Shown here piece after piece: positions 31,654 to 40,925 of a stretch of 46,961 nucleotides of DNA. The translations under genes were made by a program, and so were the position numbers. Numbering within the stretch: position 1 is the first letter of the stretch; each line of letters starts with the position of its first letter. The notes below the pieces were generated by a model. That model saw nothing but the letters and a program-made list of their open reading frames with translations, did not search any database and had not been told where the DNA came from. This DNA is from Ruminococcaceae bacterium OttesenSCG-928-D13 (GTDB lineage: Bacteria; Bacillota; Clostridia; Oscillospirales; Ruminococcaceae), in contig JAJDIZ010000006.1 in assembly GCA_030266915.1 (NCBI GenBank), positions 1 through 46,961 of the forward strand. Direction: 5' to 3'.

Positions 31654-32391
31654 ATGACTGTCTCCAATATTGAAGGGAACATCTCTTTAGCCCAAGTGGA
31701 CTTCAAATATGAAACACGCGAAATCTTTTCAAAGTTGGATTTGTGTGTTGAGCAAGGCAAAACCACAGCTTTTGTAGGAGAAAGTGGTTCGGGTAAATCA
31801 ACTGTTGTCAAATTATTGGTAGGGCTTCTCCACCCGCATTCAGGTCATGTTTATGTTGATGGTATTGATTTAAGCCAAATGAACCTGGACAGTTACTATG
31901 ACCATATTGCGTATCTTCCACAGGAACCGCCCGTTTTTGACGGGACATTGCGTGAAAATCTTGTTTTTGATGATGTCGTGGACAATGACATCTTAGCCAA
32001 GGCAATCGGTCTGGCAGGACTTGATGGTCTGTTCTCAACACTGGAAAAAGGGTTTGATACTCAGCTTGGAGAGAAGGGTGTTAGCCTTTCCGGTGGTGAA
32101 CGGCAACAGCTCGCTCTTGCTCGTCTATGCTTCTCAAAAGCAAAACTGATCATCTTCGATGAAGCTACATCGGCAATAGACAACTTAACAGAAGAGGCCG
32201 TAATGAAAAACGTTATGGATGTACTTTCTGGAAAAACTGTTATTGCAATCGCTCATCGTCTTGACTCCATCAAAAACTTTGATAAAATAGTAGTGTTTCA
32301 AGATGGGCGTATTGTCGAACAAGGTGATTTTGCTGAGTTGATAAAAAAACAGCATTACTTTCACGAACTGTACAACAGAGCAATGAGTTAA
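31654..32391 (+). pseudogene. ABC exporter ATPase domain without its membrane half
   Basis: A 245-codon frame with a full exporter-type nucleotide-binding domain: GESGSGKST (Walker A), LPQEPPVFDGTLREN (Q loop), LSGGERQQLALARL (signature), LIIFDEATSAID (Walker B) and IAHRL (H loop). In related proteins such as drug or peptide exporters this domain follows six membrane helices on the same chain. Here none precede it and no ribosome site lies before the ATG. The gene therefore looks decapitated at the membrane/ATPase boundary. A free ATPase subunit is possible but less likely. AT-rich compared with the flanking chromosome. Confidence 0.75.
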
Positions 32392-32407
32392 GCAACTCTG
32401 AGCGTAG

Positions 32408-32437
32408 AAAGGACGCCTCAATAGTGGGGCGTCCTTT
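32408..32437 (+). terminator. Terminator after the ABC remnant
   Basis: AAAGGACGCC pairs with GGCGTCCTTT, followed by CTT, 17 nt after the stop codon. Confidence 0.75.
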
Positions 32438-32497
32438 CTTGCATTCAAAATATCTGCCGGTTCCTTTCAAATATTTTAGTTGGGCACAGCCTCTTGC

Positions 32498-32872
32498 TCA
32501 ATAATCGTAAATCAATTCATTATAAATTATTTCGTCAGCACAAGCGCGGATGTTATTCATCCTTCCAACCCAATGTATTTGGTTTTTAGATTTCAGTTGT
32601 TCTGTCACACCCTGATCCCTCGCCATTTGTTGGATGAGAATTTCTCGCCGCTCACGGGCAGCAGCATCAACTTCACGCAAATGCCTATCCAATTGGCCGA
32701 AAGTGAGCAGGTTTACATACAGAACTCGCCTGTGCTTTTTTAGGTAGTTCAGTCGCTGCTGTCCCCATAAGCCAATATGGTATTCAATCTCGTTCGGCAA
32801 GACAAGGTTGGGCAAATAATAATCGCCCGCTTCCCAGTAGGTTCCGCCGTTTTTTTCAAATAAGGATTTCAT
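32498..32872 (-). CDS. tnpV: TnpV family transposon protein
   Basis: A 124-aa protein matching TnpV: MKSLFEKNGGTYWEAGDYYL, then GLWGQQRLNYLKKHRR and an end with KNQIHWVGRMNNIRACADEI. TnpV genes ride on Clostridia transposons; their role is not established. ATG at 32872 is chosen because GGAG lies 9 nt upstream. It sits in the AT-rich scar with a broken recombinase and a broken ABC gene, which supports a common origin from a degraded element. Confidence 0.85.
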   Translation of the reverse strand: MKSLFEKNGGTYWEAGDYYLPNLVLPNEIEYHIGLWGQQRLNYLKKHRRVLYVNLLTFGQLDRHLREVDAAARERREILIQQMARDQGVTEQLKSKNQIHWVGRMNNIRACADEIIYNELIYDY

Positions 32873-33000
32873 AATCATATTCTCCATTGCAGTTTTAGTA
32901 TTTGCTACAATACCGTGCACTGACTGAGGATTCAATTTTTGATGCTACTTCCTTATTCAGCTAAACACAATGGCCTCCGGGGTTTTCATTTGCTGGCCGA

Positions 33001-33032
33001 AAAACAAAAAACCGGCTTGACAACACAAGCCG
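33001..33032 (-). terminator. Leftward terminator without an obvious gene
   Basis: CGGCTTG (33013-33019) pairs with CAAGCCG (33026-33032). On the minus strand the stem is followed by GTTTTTTG (33006-33012). It would stop leftward transcription before tnpV, yet no leftward gene lies to its right. The 32941-33143 gap holds nothing else that I can name. Confidence 0.6.
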
Positions 33033-33143
33033 CGCACGATATAATGAAATGATCGTTTATTTCGTACCATCGAGCTATTTATTTTCCAATGTTACTATAC
33101 CACAGTTTAGTAAGCTTGTCAAGACCCGAAACGGAGGGCTGTT

Positions 33144-33626
33144 ATGAAATCCGAATCCGAGTTGATTTTACCGCCCCAAAACCTTGCGCGGGAGGTGGCG
33201 GCACTGACCGCCTGCAACACCCTGCTGGCGCGCCACGGTCACCACCTGACCCCGGCCGACGCCGCAATGCTGGCCGAGGCCCGGGGGCGGTCCCTCGCGG
33301 CCCACGGCCGGGTGGAGTTCGGGGAGGGCATCCTGCCCCGGCTGCTCTATGCCTTCTGCGACGCCCCCGCCCTGCGCGGGGACGCCCTTGCCGAGGCCGT
33401 GCCCGAGCTGCTGGACATCTTCTACTACCTGAAAAACGAGACTGCTGAGCGCCTGACCGACGACGAGCTGCTGGACTGGATGGCCGACAGCTTCAACACC
33501 ACCTGCCATGGCTCGCTGGAGCTGCTGGCCGTGCGGGCGGCCGAAGGGCTGATCCGCTCGGTGCTGGGGCTGGACGGCGATGATTACCCTGAGCCGGACG
33601 AGGAGGAGGAACCCTATGACGAGTGA
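33144..33626 (+). CDS. DUF6323 family protein
   Basis: A 160-aa protein matching DUF6323, with LARHGHHLTPADAAMLAEAR, VEFGEGILPRLLYAFCDAP, and IFYYLKNETAERLTDDELL. It ends in an acidic tail. The function is not known. It is followed by a DUF6179 gene that overlaps its end by 11 nt; the two families occur together in Clostridia, so they likely act as a pair. No signal peptide or membrane helix. Confidence 0.85.
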   Translation: MKSESELILPPQNLAREVAALTACNTLLARHGHHLTPADAAMLAEARGRSLAAHGRVEFGEGILPRLLYAFCDAPALRGDALAEAVPELLDIFYYLKNETAERLTDDELLDWMADSFNTTCHGSLELLAVRAAEGLIRSVLGLDGDDYPEPDEEEEPYDE

Positions 33627-34650
33627 GCGTTCACTGCCCGCAGGCGCCCCGCACCCGGGGGACCTGACGCAGACCAGACCGGGCGAGGCGATCCGTGCGG
33701 CACTGGCCGGCTGCGGCGCCGGGGATTACCTGGAGCGGCTGGTTTCCGCCTGCCGGGGGGGCGGGTTGCTGAGTGCCGAGGGAGCCGCCGCCCTGGGCCA
33801 CCAGCTGGCCGCCCTGCTGGAAAAACGCGCCGAGCGCTACCTGGCCGGGGAGAGCCGCTCGATGCGGGCCGAGGCCAGCGACGCGCTGCTGCACTCGATT
33901 CTATACACCCTCGGCATCGCGCTGAAAGCCCGGGACAACCCGGCCGAGGCCCTTTTGGCCGAGCGGCTCGAGGCACTGTTCAACGCAGGCCTCGCCTTGC
34001 TGCGCCGCCGCACCGCCAGCGCCAAGCGGCTGTGGCGGGCCGCCCTGAACACCCGCCTGCCCTCCCCCAGCCTCTGCTACACCGAGGCGCTGGGCAAGGG
34101 CTTTTCGGCCTTTTTCCACTTCTATGACGTGGACTACGCCGCCGACCAGACCCCGGCGGACATCGACTACCCGCTGGGCCTGCCGCTGGAGGAGGGCGGC
34201 GGGGTGGAGTTCGCGGCCGAGTGGCTGCGGCGCATCCTGCTGGAAAACCGGTTCTGCGCCCGGTTTGGGCCAAACGAGATCCACGCGCTGATGCTGCGGC
34301 GGGAGGCGGACTACGCCACCCTGCCGCTGAACCTGTTCGATCCGGTGCTGCTGTGCGCCATCGGCTGCCTTGCCACAATGGGCGACCCGGCCACCCTGCG
34401 CCCGGACGCCCTCCTGCTGGAGGAGCTGGCCCCGCGCCTTGCGCACAGCAGCGAGGCCGCCGGCATTTTTCTGCGGGAGGAGGCCGAAAAACTCTGCGCG
34501 GTGCTGGGCTTTGCCCCCGGCGACGCCCTGATTCCCTACGCCATCGAGGTGGCCGGGCAAAACGCCCCTGTGTTGCGGGCCGCCGCCGAGGCTGGCCGGC
34601 TGGCCAGTTTTTTCGGTGCGCCAAAGCTGGCCGAATGGGAGATTATGTGA
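33616..34650 (+). CDS. DUF6179 family protein
   Basis: A 344-aa, Ala/Leu-rich helical protein. It matches DUF6179 with SMRAEASDALLHSILYTLGI and the middle part YTEALGKGFSAFFHFYDVDY. The family is of unknown function. AGGAGG lies before the ATG at 33616, and the gene overlaps DUF6323, so the products are probably made in a fixed ratio. No enzyme motif is evident. Confidence 0.85.
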   Translation: MTSERSLPAGAPHPGDLTQTRPGEAIRAALAGCGAGDYLERLVSACRGGGLLSAEGAAALGHQLAALLEKRAERYLAGESRSMRAEASDALLHSILYTLGIALKARDNPAEALLAERLEALFNAGLALLRRRTASAKRLWRAALNTRLPSPSLCYTEALGKGFSAFFHFYDVDYAADQTPADIDYPLGLPLEEGGGVEFAAEWLRRILLENRFCARFGPNEIHALMLRREADYATLPLNLFDPVLLCAIGCLATMGDPATLRPDALLLEELAPRLAHSSEAAGIFLREEAEKLCAVLGFAPGDALIPYAIEVAGQNAPVLRAAAEAGRLASFFGAPKLAEWEIM

Positions 34651-34710
34651 TAGGATCATCATAGCCTTAAGATGGCATGATGGCGTACAAAAAAACAGCG
34701 AGGGGGTGGT

Positions 34711-36096
34711 GTGTTGCGGCGGATTACAGCCATGCTGCTCTGCGCAGCGCTCTGCCTTGGGCTTGCGGCCTGCGGCCTTGCCCCGCCGGCGTCCGCGCCC
34801 TCGGCTGCCCCGCCGAACCGCGCCTTCAGCCTGACGGTGCACCAAACCCGGCTGGCCGCCCTGCGTGCCGGCGATGACATGCTGGTGTGGGCCTGCACGC
34901 TGGAGCTCTCCCTGCTGAAAAACGCCGGCACCGACCCGGGCGGCAGCTACGAGGGGCGGCTGATGGTCAGCTGGGAGCGGGACTGTTACCTGAACGGCGC
35001 CTATGCCGTAAGCCCTGCGGCGCTTCCCGGCTACGACCCAGCCCTGAGGCGCTACGCCTGGTCGGCGCCGTTTTCGCTGGAGATACAGGCTGCGGGCGGC
35101 GCGGGCAGCAATAATGAAAACGACGCACTGGCCGCCGCACTGGCGCAGGACGCCGCCGCGCAGGCGGCGCTCTTTGGCGCAGGCGACGAAGCAGATGCCG
35201 GGGGCGAAATATCCGCCGTCACCCTGGGCGAGGTGGACGACTTCGGCAACCCGCTGCCCGCAACAAAACCCGGCGATGCCGAGTGGACAAGCACCGTCGC
35301 CTGGGTAGACTGGGAGTCCCGCTGGCTGCCCCCGAATTGGAGCGACTTTGCCGCCGAGGCAGTGCCTTTTGCGGAGGCCGCAGGGGTCGATTCTTTCACC
35401 CCGGCCCTGCCCGCACTGGATCAGGGCAGCTTTGGCGGCGCACCGCCCTCTGCCGACGCGCTGCCCCTCTGGCTGGATATCACCAAGGATGGCGTGGTAT
35501 ACGTCTGGCTGCCTGGGCTGATGCCGCTGGAGGGCGCCCGGCCCTTCGAGGGGAAGCTCCACACCGGCGGCTTCACCCCGGCCGGCACCCCCAGCCCGCC
35601 GGGCGCCTATGACCCGCCTGACCCGGAAGCCGTCGATGGCGCCGACGGCCAGCAGGGCAGCCCGAACAACGCCCCAGCCAAGCCACCCGATGACAGCCCC
35701 TACCGCAACTGGCTGGCCGGCCCCGCCCCGGCCGGCGGCGAAGGCGAGGGCGAGGTGTCTTCTGACGCGCAGGCTTCCACCGGGCCGGTCACAGAGCAGC
35801 CCCCGCCGAAGGCCGACCCACTGGCCGAAGCGCTGGCCGAGTACCACCTGCCGATGCCCAACGCCGAGATCACCGGCCCGAAGGAGAAGGACGGCACCTA
35901 CCTCTACAACATAGCCGGCTTCACCTACCGGGACGCCTGCTCCTATGCCCGCAAGCTGAAAATGGGCGGCTACAAAACGGTGTACAGCGAGGCCGAGCAG
36001 CCTACTCTGGATCTGTACAGCCTGGTGGTGGGCAGCAGCGGCCGGCGGCTGAGCCTGCGCTACGAGTTCGGCAAGACGCAGATCACCATTTTTTGA
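34711..36096 (+). CDS. Lipoprotein with Pro/Ala-rich middle
   Basis: A 461-aa exported protein. The N-terminus MLRRITAMLLCAALCLGLAAC is a signal peptide with an LAAC lipobox (Cys21), so it is lipid-anchored outside the membrane. The middle (about 285-375) is Pro/Gly/Ala-rich and likely disordered. The last 70 residues form a compact domain (TYLYNIAGFTYRDACSYARK) that I do not recognise. The start is GTG at 34711, with an AGGGGGTG site just upstream. It is followed by a two-way terminator shared with ptsI. Function unknown. Confidence 0.8.
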   Translation: MLRRITAMLLCAALCLGLAACGLAPPASAPSAAPPNRAFSLTVHQTRLAALRAGDDMLVWACTLELSLLKNAGTDPGGSYEGRLMVSWERDCYLNGAYAVSPAALPGYDPALRRYAWSAPFSLEIQAAGGAGSNNENDALAAALAQDAAAQAALFGAGDEADAGGEISAVTLGEVDDFGNPLPATKPGDAEWTSTVAWVDWESRWLPPNWSDFAAEAVPFAEAAGVDSFTPALPALDQGSFGGAPPSADALPLWLDITKDGVVYVWLPGLMPLEGARPFEGKLHTGGFTPAGTPSPPGAYDPPDPEAVDGADGQQGSPNNAPAKPPDDSPYRNWLAGPAPAGGEGEGEVSSDAQASTGPVTEQPPPKADPLAEALAEYHLPMPNAEITGPKEKDGTYLYNIAGFTYRDACSYARKLKMGGYKTVYSEAEQPTLDLYSLVVGSSGRRLSLRYEFGKTQITIF

Positions 36097-36113
36097 GATG
36101 AACCCAAGACAGC

Positions 36114-36145
36114 AAAGCCCCGCCGGACGCCCGGCGGGGCTTTTT
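36114..36145. terminator. Two-way terminator between lipoprotein gene and ptsI
   Basis: AAAGCCCCGCCGG (36114-36126) pairs with CCGGCGGGGCTTT (36131-36143), followed by TT. It lies between two convergent genes and can end both. Confidence 0.9.
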
Positions 36146-36162
36146 ATTGGTTTTGATGCGGG

Positions 36163-37902
36163 TCAGGCCAGTGTTTCGTCCTCGGCCGGGCCGTGCGTCC
36201 GCATAAAGCGATCCAGCAGGGCCTCCACCTCCGCCGTGGTGGCCGCCGCCAACGCCTCATCGGCAAGGGCGCGGGCGTCCTGCCCGCGCAGGGCACGCAC
36301 CATTTGTTTGACACTTGGCAGCGTCGAGGCGTTCATGCTTAGCTTGTCGAGGCCAAGGCCCAGCAGCAGCGGCACAGCCCGTGGGTCGCCTGCCATCTCA
36401 CCGCACAAGGTCACCCGGATGCCCGCGGCGTGGCCCGCCTGCACCACCTGCCGCAGCCCGGCCACCACCGCCGGGTGGAAATGGGAGTAGAGGGGCTGCA
36501 CCCACTCGTTGCCCCGGTCCGCCGCCAGCAGGTACTGGGCCAGGTCGTTGGTGCCGATGCTGAAAAAATCAGCCTTTTGGGCGAGGCGCTCGGCCAGCAC
36601 CACGCTGGCCGGAGTCTCCACCATGATGCCCACCATGATCTGCTCGTTAAAATCCCGGCCCTCGGCCCGCAGCTCCGCCATGCAGGCCGCCAGCAGCTCC
36701 CGGGTGGCCCCCAGCTCCTCCAGCGACACCACCATCGGCACCATGATGCGCAGTTCCCCAAAGGCCGAGGCTCGCAAAATAGCGCGCAGCTGCGTTTTGA
36801 ATATTCCGGGATGCTGCAGGCAGAAACGAATGGCCCGCAGCCCCAGCGCCGGGTTTTGCTCCGGCGGGTAGCTGTGGTAGGGCAGTGCCTTGTCGCCGCC
36901 GATGTCCAGGGTGCGCACCACCACCGGGTGGCCGGCCATCTGCCTTGCGGCATAGCGGTAGGCCGCGAACTGGCGCTCCTCACTGGGGAAATCGCCGCCC
37001 TGCATGTAGAGGTACTCGGTGCGGAACAGCCCGACACCCTCGGCCCCCTGCTCAAGGGCGTATCCGCACTCCCGCTCGAGGCCGATGTTGGCCATCAGTT
37101 CCACCACCGCGCCGTCCTTTGTTTCGGCGGGCAGGCGGCGCAGCCGGGCCAGCTGGGCCTTTCGGCGGGTCAAAGCCTGCCGCTTTACCCGGGCGGTGGC
37201 CAGGGTTCCGGCGCCCGGGTTCAACACCACAGTGCCGGCCCCGCCGTCCACAATGGCCACCGCACCTTCCTCGGCGGCCTCCATCAGCCCGCGCACCCCC
37301 ACCACGGCCGGAATGTCCATGGTGCGGGCCATGATGGCGGTGTGGGAGGTGCGCCCGCCCAGCTCGGTGGCGAAGCCCAGCACCTTCTCCCGATCCATCA
37401 CGGCGGTGAAGCTGGGGGGCAGGTCCTTCGCCAGAATGACGCAGGGCTCCCCCACCGACAGGCCTGGCCGGGCCGGGCCGCCGTGCAGCTGCTCCCGCAG
37501 GCGCAGCGCCTCGTCCCGCACGTCGGCGGCGCGCTCCATCGTCAGCTCATCCCCGGTGGCTTCAAACTGTTCGGCCACCGCCTCGCCGGCCAGATACACC
37601 GCGTGCTCGGCGTTCTCCAGCGCCTCGATGCGCTCGAACACCAGCTGCTCCAGAAGCGGGTCCTCCAAAATGGCGAGGTGGGCCTCCATGATGGCCGCCT
37701 CCTCGGGGCCGGCGGCATCCACCACCTGCTGCACCTGCTGGCAGCATGCTAAAACAGCGTCACGGTACCGCTGCTTTTCATGCTCGATACCGTCCGCTGT
37801 AATTTTGGTCTTATTCAGTTCGGTCTCCATCCCGACCCACAGGCACACCGGGCCGATGGCCACCCCGGCCGAGGCCGCTATGGCTTCAAGGCTTTTTTCC
37901 AT
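36163..37902 (-). CDS. ptsI: PTS enzyme I
   Basis: A 579-aa phosphoenolpyruvate-protein phosphotransferase. The phosphate-carrying His lies in GGRTSHTAIMAR near residue 187. The PEP-binding half shows QNPALGLRAIRF and LCGEMAGDP. It takes phosphate from PEP and gives it to HPr for sugar uptake. ATG at 37902 is used because it begins the family-typical EKSLEAIAASAGVAIGPV; the longer frame runs back into ptsH. It lies 7 nt after ptsH. Length is normal. Confidence 0.96.
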   Translation of the reverse strand: MEKSLEAIAASAGVAIGPVCLWVGMETELNKTKITADGIEHEKQRYRDAVLACCQQVQQVVDAAGPEEAAIMEAHLAILEDPLLEQLVFERIEALENAEHAVYLAGEAVAEQFEATGDELTMERAADVRDEALRLREQLHGGPARPGLSVGEPCVILAKDLPPSFTAVMDREKVLGFATELGGRTSHTAIMARTMDIPAVVGVRGLMEAAEEGAVAIVDGGAGTVVLNPGAGTLATARVKRQALTRRKAQLARLRRLPAETKDGAVVELMANIGLERECGYALEQGAEGVGLFRTEYLYMQGGDFPSEERQFAAYRYAARQMAGHPVVVRTLDIGGDKALPYHSYPPEQNPALGLRAIRFCLQHPGIFKTQLRAILRASAFGELRIMVPMVVSLEELGATRELLAACMAELRAEGRDFNEQIMVGIMVETPASVVLAERLAQKADFFSIGTNDLAQYLLAADRGNEWVQPLYSHFHPAVVAGLRQVVQAGHAAGIRVTLCGEMAGDPRAVPLLLGLGLDKLSMNASTLPSVKQMVRALRGQDARALADEALAAATTAEVEALLDRFMRTHGPAEDETLA

Positions 37903-37909
37903 CAGCCGG

Positions 37910-38170
37910 CTATCCCTCCAGGTTTTGGATGAACTCCACCAGAGACTGCATGTACTGCTCCTCGTTTGGGCCATCCACCCGTAGGGTCACCTCAGCGCCC
38001 TGGTGCAGCCCCATCGAGAGCAGCGACAGGATGCTCTTAAGGTTGCAGGTGGTGGTGTCGCGGATAATCTCGACCTTCCCATCGTAGGTTTTTACAAAGC
38101 TGGTCACAAGCGAGGCCGGGCGCGCGTGCAGCCCGGAGGGGTTGGTAATGGTCACCTGTTGTTCTATCAT
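37910..38170 (-). CDS. ptsH: HPr phosphocarrier protein
   Basis: An 86-aa HPr. His15 in SGLHARPAS carries phosphate from enzyme I to the sugar permeases. Ser46 in LKSILSLLSMG is the site used by HPr kinase in Gram-positive bacteria for catabolite control. It is followed by ptsI in the same operon, as usual, though the order with no other pts genes nearby suggests a general PTS unit. A consensus promoter lies about 45 nt upstream. Confidence 0.97.
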   Translation of the reverse strand: MIEQQVTITNPSGLHARPASLVTSFVKTYDGKVEIIRDTTTCNLKSILSLLSMGLHQGAEVTLRVDGPNEEQYMQSLVEFIQNLEG

Positions 38171-38217
38171 TTCGGGGCCCTCTTGTGTGTGCGGCGAAAG
38201 CCTCTCTCTCCCCTAAT

Positions 38218-38246
38218 ATTATACCCGCTGGCGCGTAAGCTTTCAA
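38218..38246 (-). promoter_or_regulatory. Promoter of ptsHI
   Basis: Minus-strand TTGAAA (38241-38246), a 17-nt spacer and TATAAT (38218-38223), just after the end of azlD. Confidence 0.8.
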
Positions 38247-38261
38247 GGGCGCCGGCGCGGT

Positions 38262-38600
38262 TCAGATAAATACAGCCTGAACCAGCACCATGTACAGCAC
38301 GGTGCCGGCAGCGATGGCAAGCAGCGAGTTTTTCCGCCACAAAAACAGGCCGGCCACCACCACAAGGGCAATCAGCTCCGGCAGGCCGAAGGGGGCCGCC
38401 GTGAGGCGCACGTCCTTGAGGCAGTAAACCACCAGCATGGCCGTGATGGCAAAGGGCAGCACCTTGCCGAGATACACCACATAGCGCGGGGTGGGCCGCC
38501 CGGCCGGAAACAGGATGAAGGGCAGCGCCCGGGTGGCAAGGGTGACCAGGGCCATAATCAGGATGGCCAGCAGGGTCTGGAGGGGGGTCATGGTGGTCAT
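38262..38600 (-). CDS. azlD: AzlD branched-chain amino-acid exporter subunit
   Basis: A 112-aa membrane protein with about four helices, ALVTLATRALPFILF being the family mark near residue 20. With AzlC it exports branched-chain amino acids. Its start overlaps the azlC stop as ATGA, so the two are made together. It ends 16 nt before the ptsH -35 box. Confidence 0.92.
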   Translation of the reverse strand: MTTMTPLQTLLAILIMALVTLATRALPFILFPAGRPTPRYVVYLGKVLPFAITAMLVVYCLKDVRLTAAPFGLPELIALVVVAGLFLWRKNSLLAIAAGTVLYMVLVQAVFI

Positions 38601-39304
38601 GCGGCACCCTCCTTCCTCTGTTTTTCCAGCGGGCGGCGGGTGAGGGTGAACACCACCACCAGCACCGCCATGGCCGCCAGGATGAACCACTGGGGGCCGA
38701 ACACCACCCGGCAGGCCAGCGAGGCGAACAGCCCGATCAGCGCCGGGGTGCGGTTGGCCTTCTCGCGCCACTGCTCCAGCAAAATCACCACAAATAGGGC
38801 GGTCATCACAAAGTCGATGCCCTGGGTGTTGATGGGCAGCGCCGAGCCCAAAAGGCCGCCCAGGGTGCAGCCGATGATCCAGTAGCACTGGTCCATAATC
38901 GAGATGGCGAGATAGAAGGGCTTTTCGGCCATCCCCTCGGGGGGCCTGGCGGAGCACAGCAGGGCGAAGGTCTCATCGGTGAGGGCGAAGATCATGTAGT
39001 ACTTTGCCCGGCCAAATTGCTTGAAGCGCTCCAGCATCGAGATGCCGTAGAACACATGCCGGGCGTTCACGGCGAGGGTCATCAGCGCCATGGTGAGCGG
39101 GTCGAAGCCGGCGGCCATCAGCCCGGCGGCCAGAAACTGGCCGCTGCCGGCGTAGATGAGCAAGGCCATCAAAAAGGCCCAGCCGGCGCCATAGCCCTTG
39201 CTGGCCAGCAGCATGCCAAAGGCCATGCCCATGAAGACATAGCCCGTCAGCACCGGAACCGTATGGGGAAACGCCGCCCGCGCGGCGCGCAATTTGCTTT
39301 GCAA
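38597..39304 (-). CDS. azlC: AzlC branched-chain amino-acid exporter subunit
   Basis: A 235-aa membrane protein with several helices; GYVFMGMAFGMLLASKGYG, the NARHVFYGISML motif and LTDETFALL are typical of AzlC. It forms an exporter of Leu, Ile and Val with AzlD. The start is TTG at 39304, with a weak purine-rich site upstream; no ATG is available in this frame. It lies near the liv importer, so uptake and export of the same substrates are encoded together. Confidence 0.92.
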   Translation of the reverse strand: MQSKLRAARAAFPHTVPVLTGYVFMGMAFGMLLASKGYGAGWAFLMALLIYAGSGQFLAAGLMAAGFDPLTMALMTLAVNARHVFYGISMLERFKQFGRAKYYMIFALTDETFALLCSARPPEGMAEKPFYLAISIMDQCYWIIGCTLGGLLGSALPINTQGIDFVMTALFVVILLEQWREKANRTPALIGLFASLACRVVFGPQWFILAAMAVLVVVFTLTRRPLEKQRKEGAA

Positions 39305-39357
39305 TGGGGTTTCTTCTTTCTCTTTTGATTACCACTCAGCCAACCAGCGCCAGGCGA

Positions 39358-39422
39358 CGGGTGCTATTTGACCGAGCCTAGGGCTAAGGATATGCGAAGC
39401 ATGCGAGGGAGAGTAGCACCCG
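39358..39422. repeat. Hairpin between livF and azlC
   Basis: CGGGTGCTA (39358-39366) pairs perfectly with TAGCACCCG (39414-39422) around a loop that contains further short repeats (GCATGC, CCTAGG). It lies just after livF and before azlC, so it may end the liv transcript or protect it. No T run follows. Confidence 0.45.
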
Positions 39423-39433
39423 ACGACCGACGC

Positions 39434-40127
<694 letters not shown>

Positions 40128-40153
<26 letters not shown>

Positions 40154-40925
40154 GCGCGTCACCTCCCAGATAAGCCTCGATCACCCGCTCGTCGCCCTGG
40201 ATCTCGGCAGGCTCGCCCCGGGCGATGATGCGCCCGTAATCCAAAACGAAGATGTACTCGCAGATGTCCATCACGAAGTTCATGTCGTGCTCTATCAGCA
40301 GCACGCTGATGTCGAAGCGATCCCGCAGCATCTTCACGGTCTCCATCAGCTCGGCCGTCTCGGTGGGGTTCATGCCGGCGGCCGGCTCGTCCAGCAGCAG
40401 CACCTTCGGCCCGCTCGCCAGCGCCCGGGCAATTTCCAGCTTGCGCTGCTGGCCGTAGGGCAGGTTGCGGGCATAGTCGTGGGCAAACTCGTCCAGCCCC
40501 ATAAGGCCCAACAGCTCGTGGGCGCGGCGGCTGATCTCCCGCTCCTCCTTGCGGTAACCCGGGCCGCGGAACACCCCGCTGAGCATGCTGTAGTGCATCT
40601 GCTGGGTCATCGCGGTTTTCACGTTGTCGATCACCGACAGGTCCTTGAACAGCCGGATGTTCTGGAAGGTGCGGGAAAGACCCATCTGGCAACGCTGGTA
40701 GGTCTTGTATTTCAGCAGGCTTTTCTCCTCGAGGTAGATGTCCCCCCGGGTGGGGGCGTACACCCCGGTGAGCAGGTTGAAAATTGTGGTTTTGCCGGCG
40801 CCGTTCGGGCCGATCAGCCCAACAATCTGCCCCTTCTTGATGTGGAAGGAGACGCCGTCCACCGCCACAAGGCCCCCGAAGAAGATCGAGAGGTCCTCCA
40901 CCTGCAACTCTATCTTACGGCTCAT
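40128..40925 (-). CDS. livG: LivG branched-chain amino-acid ABC ATPase
   Basis: A 265-aa ABC ATPase: GPNGAGKTT (Walker A), GLSRTFQNIRLF (Q loop region), LPYGQQRKLEIARAL (signature; the usual LSGG is replaced by the LivG-type LPYG), LLLDEPAAGMNP and LIEHDM. Its ATG overlaps the livM stop as ATGA. It pairs with LivF on the inside of the membrane. Confidence 0.95.

Noticed and set aside
31654..31811. Start of the 30360-31547 recombinase as one continuous 483-codon gene
   Set aside because: The first 85 codons are antisense to the ABC ATPase gene and do not resemble a resolvase domain; the gene is truncated.
33901..35847. Long leftward frame of 648 codons opposite DUF6179 and the lipoprotein gene
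   Set aside because: It spans two real genes on the other strand and is low in complexity; a product of high GC at third positions.
36430..37752. Rightward frame of 440 codons opposite ptsI
   Set aside because: Fully antisense to a clear ptsI; no family likeness.
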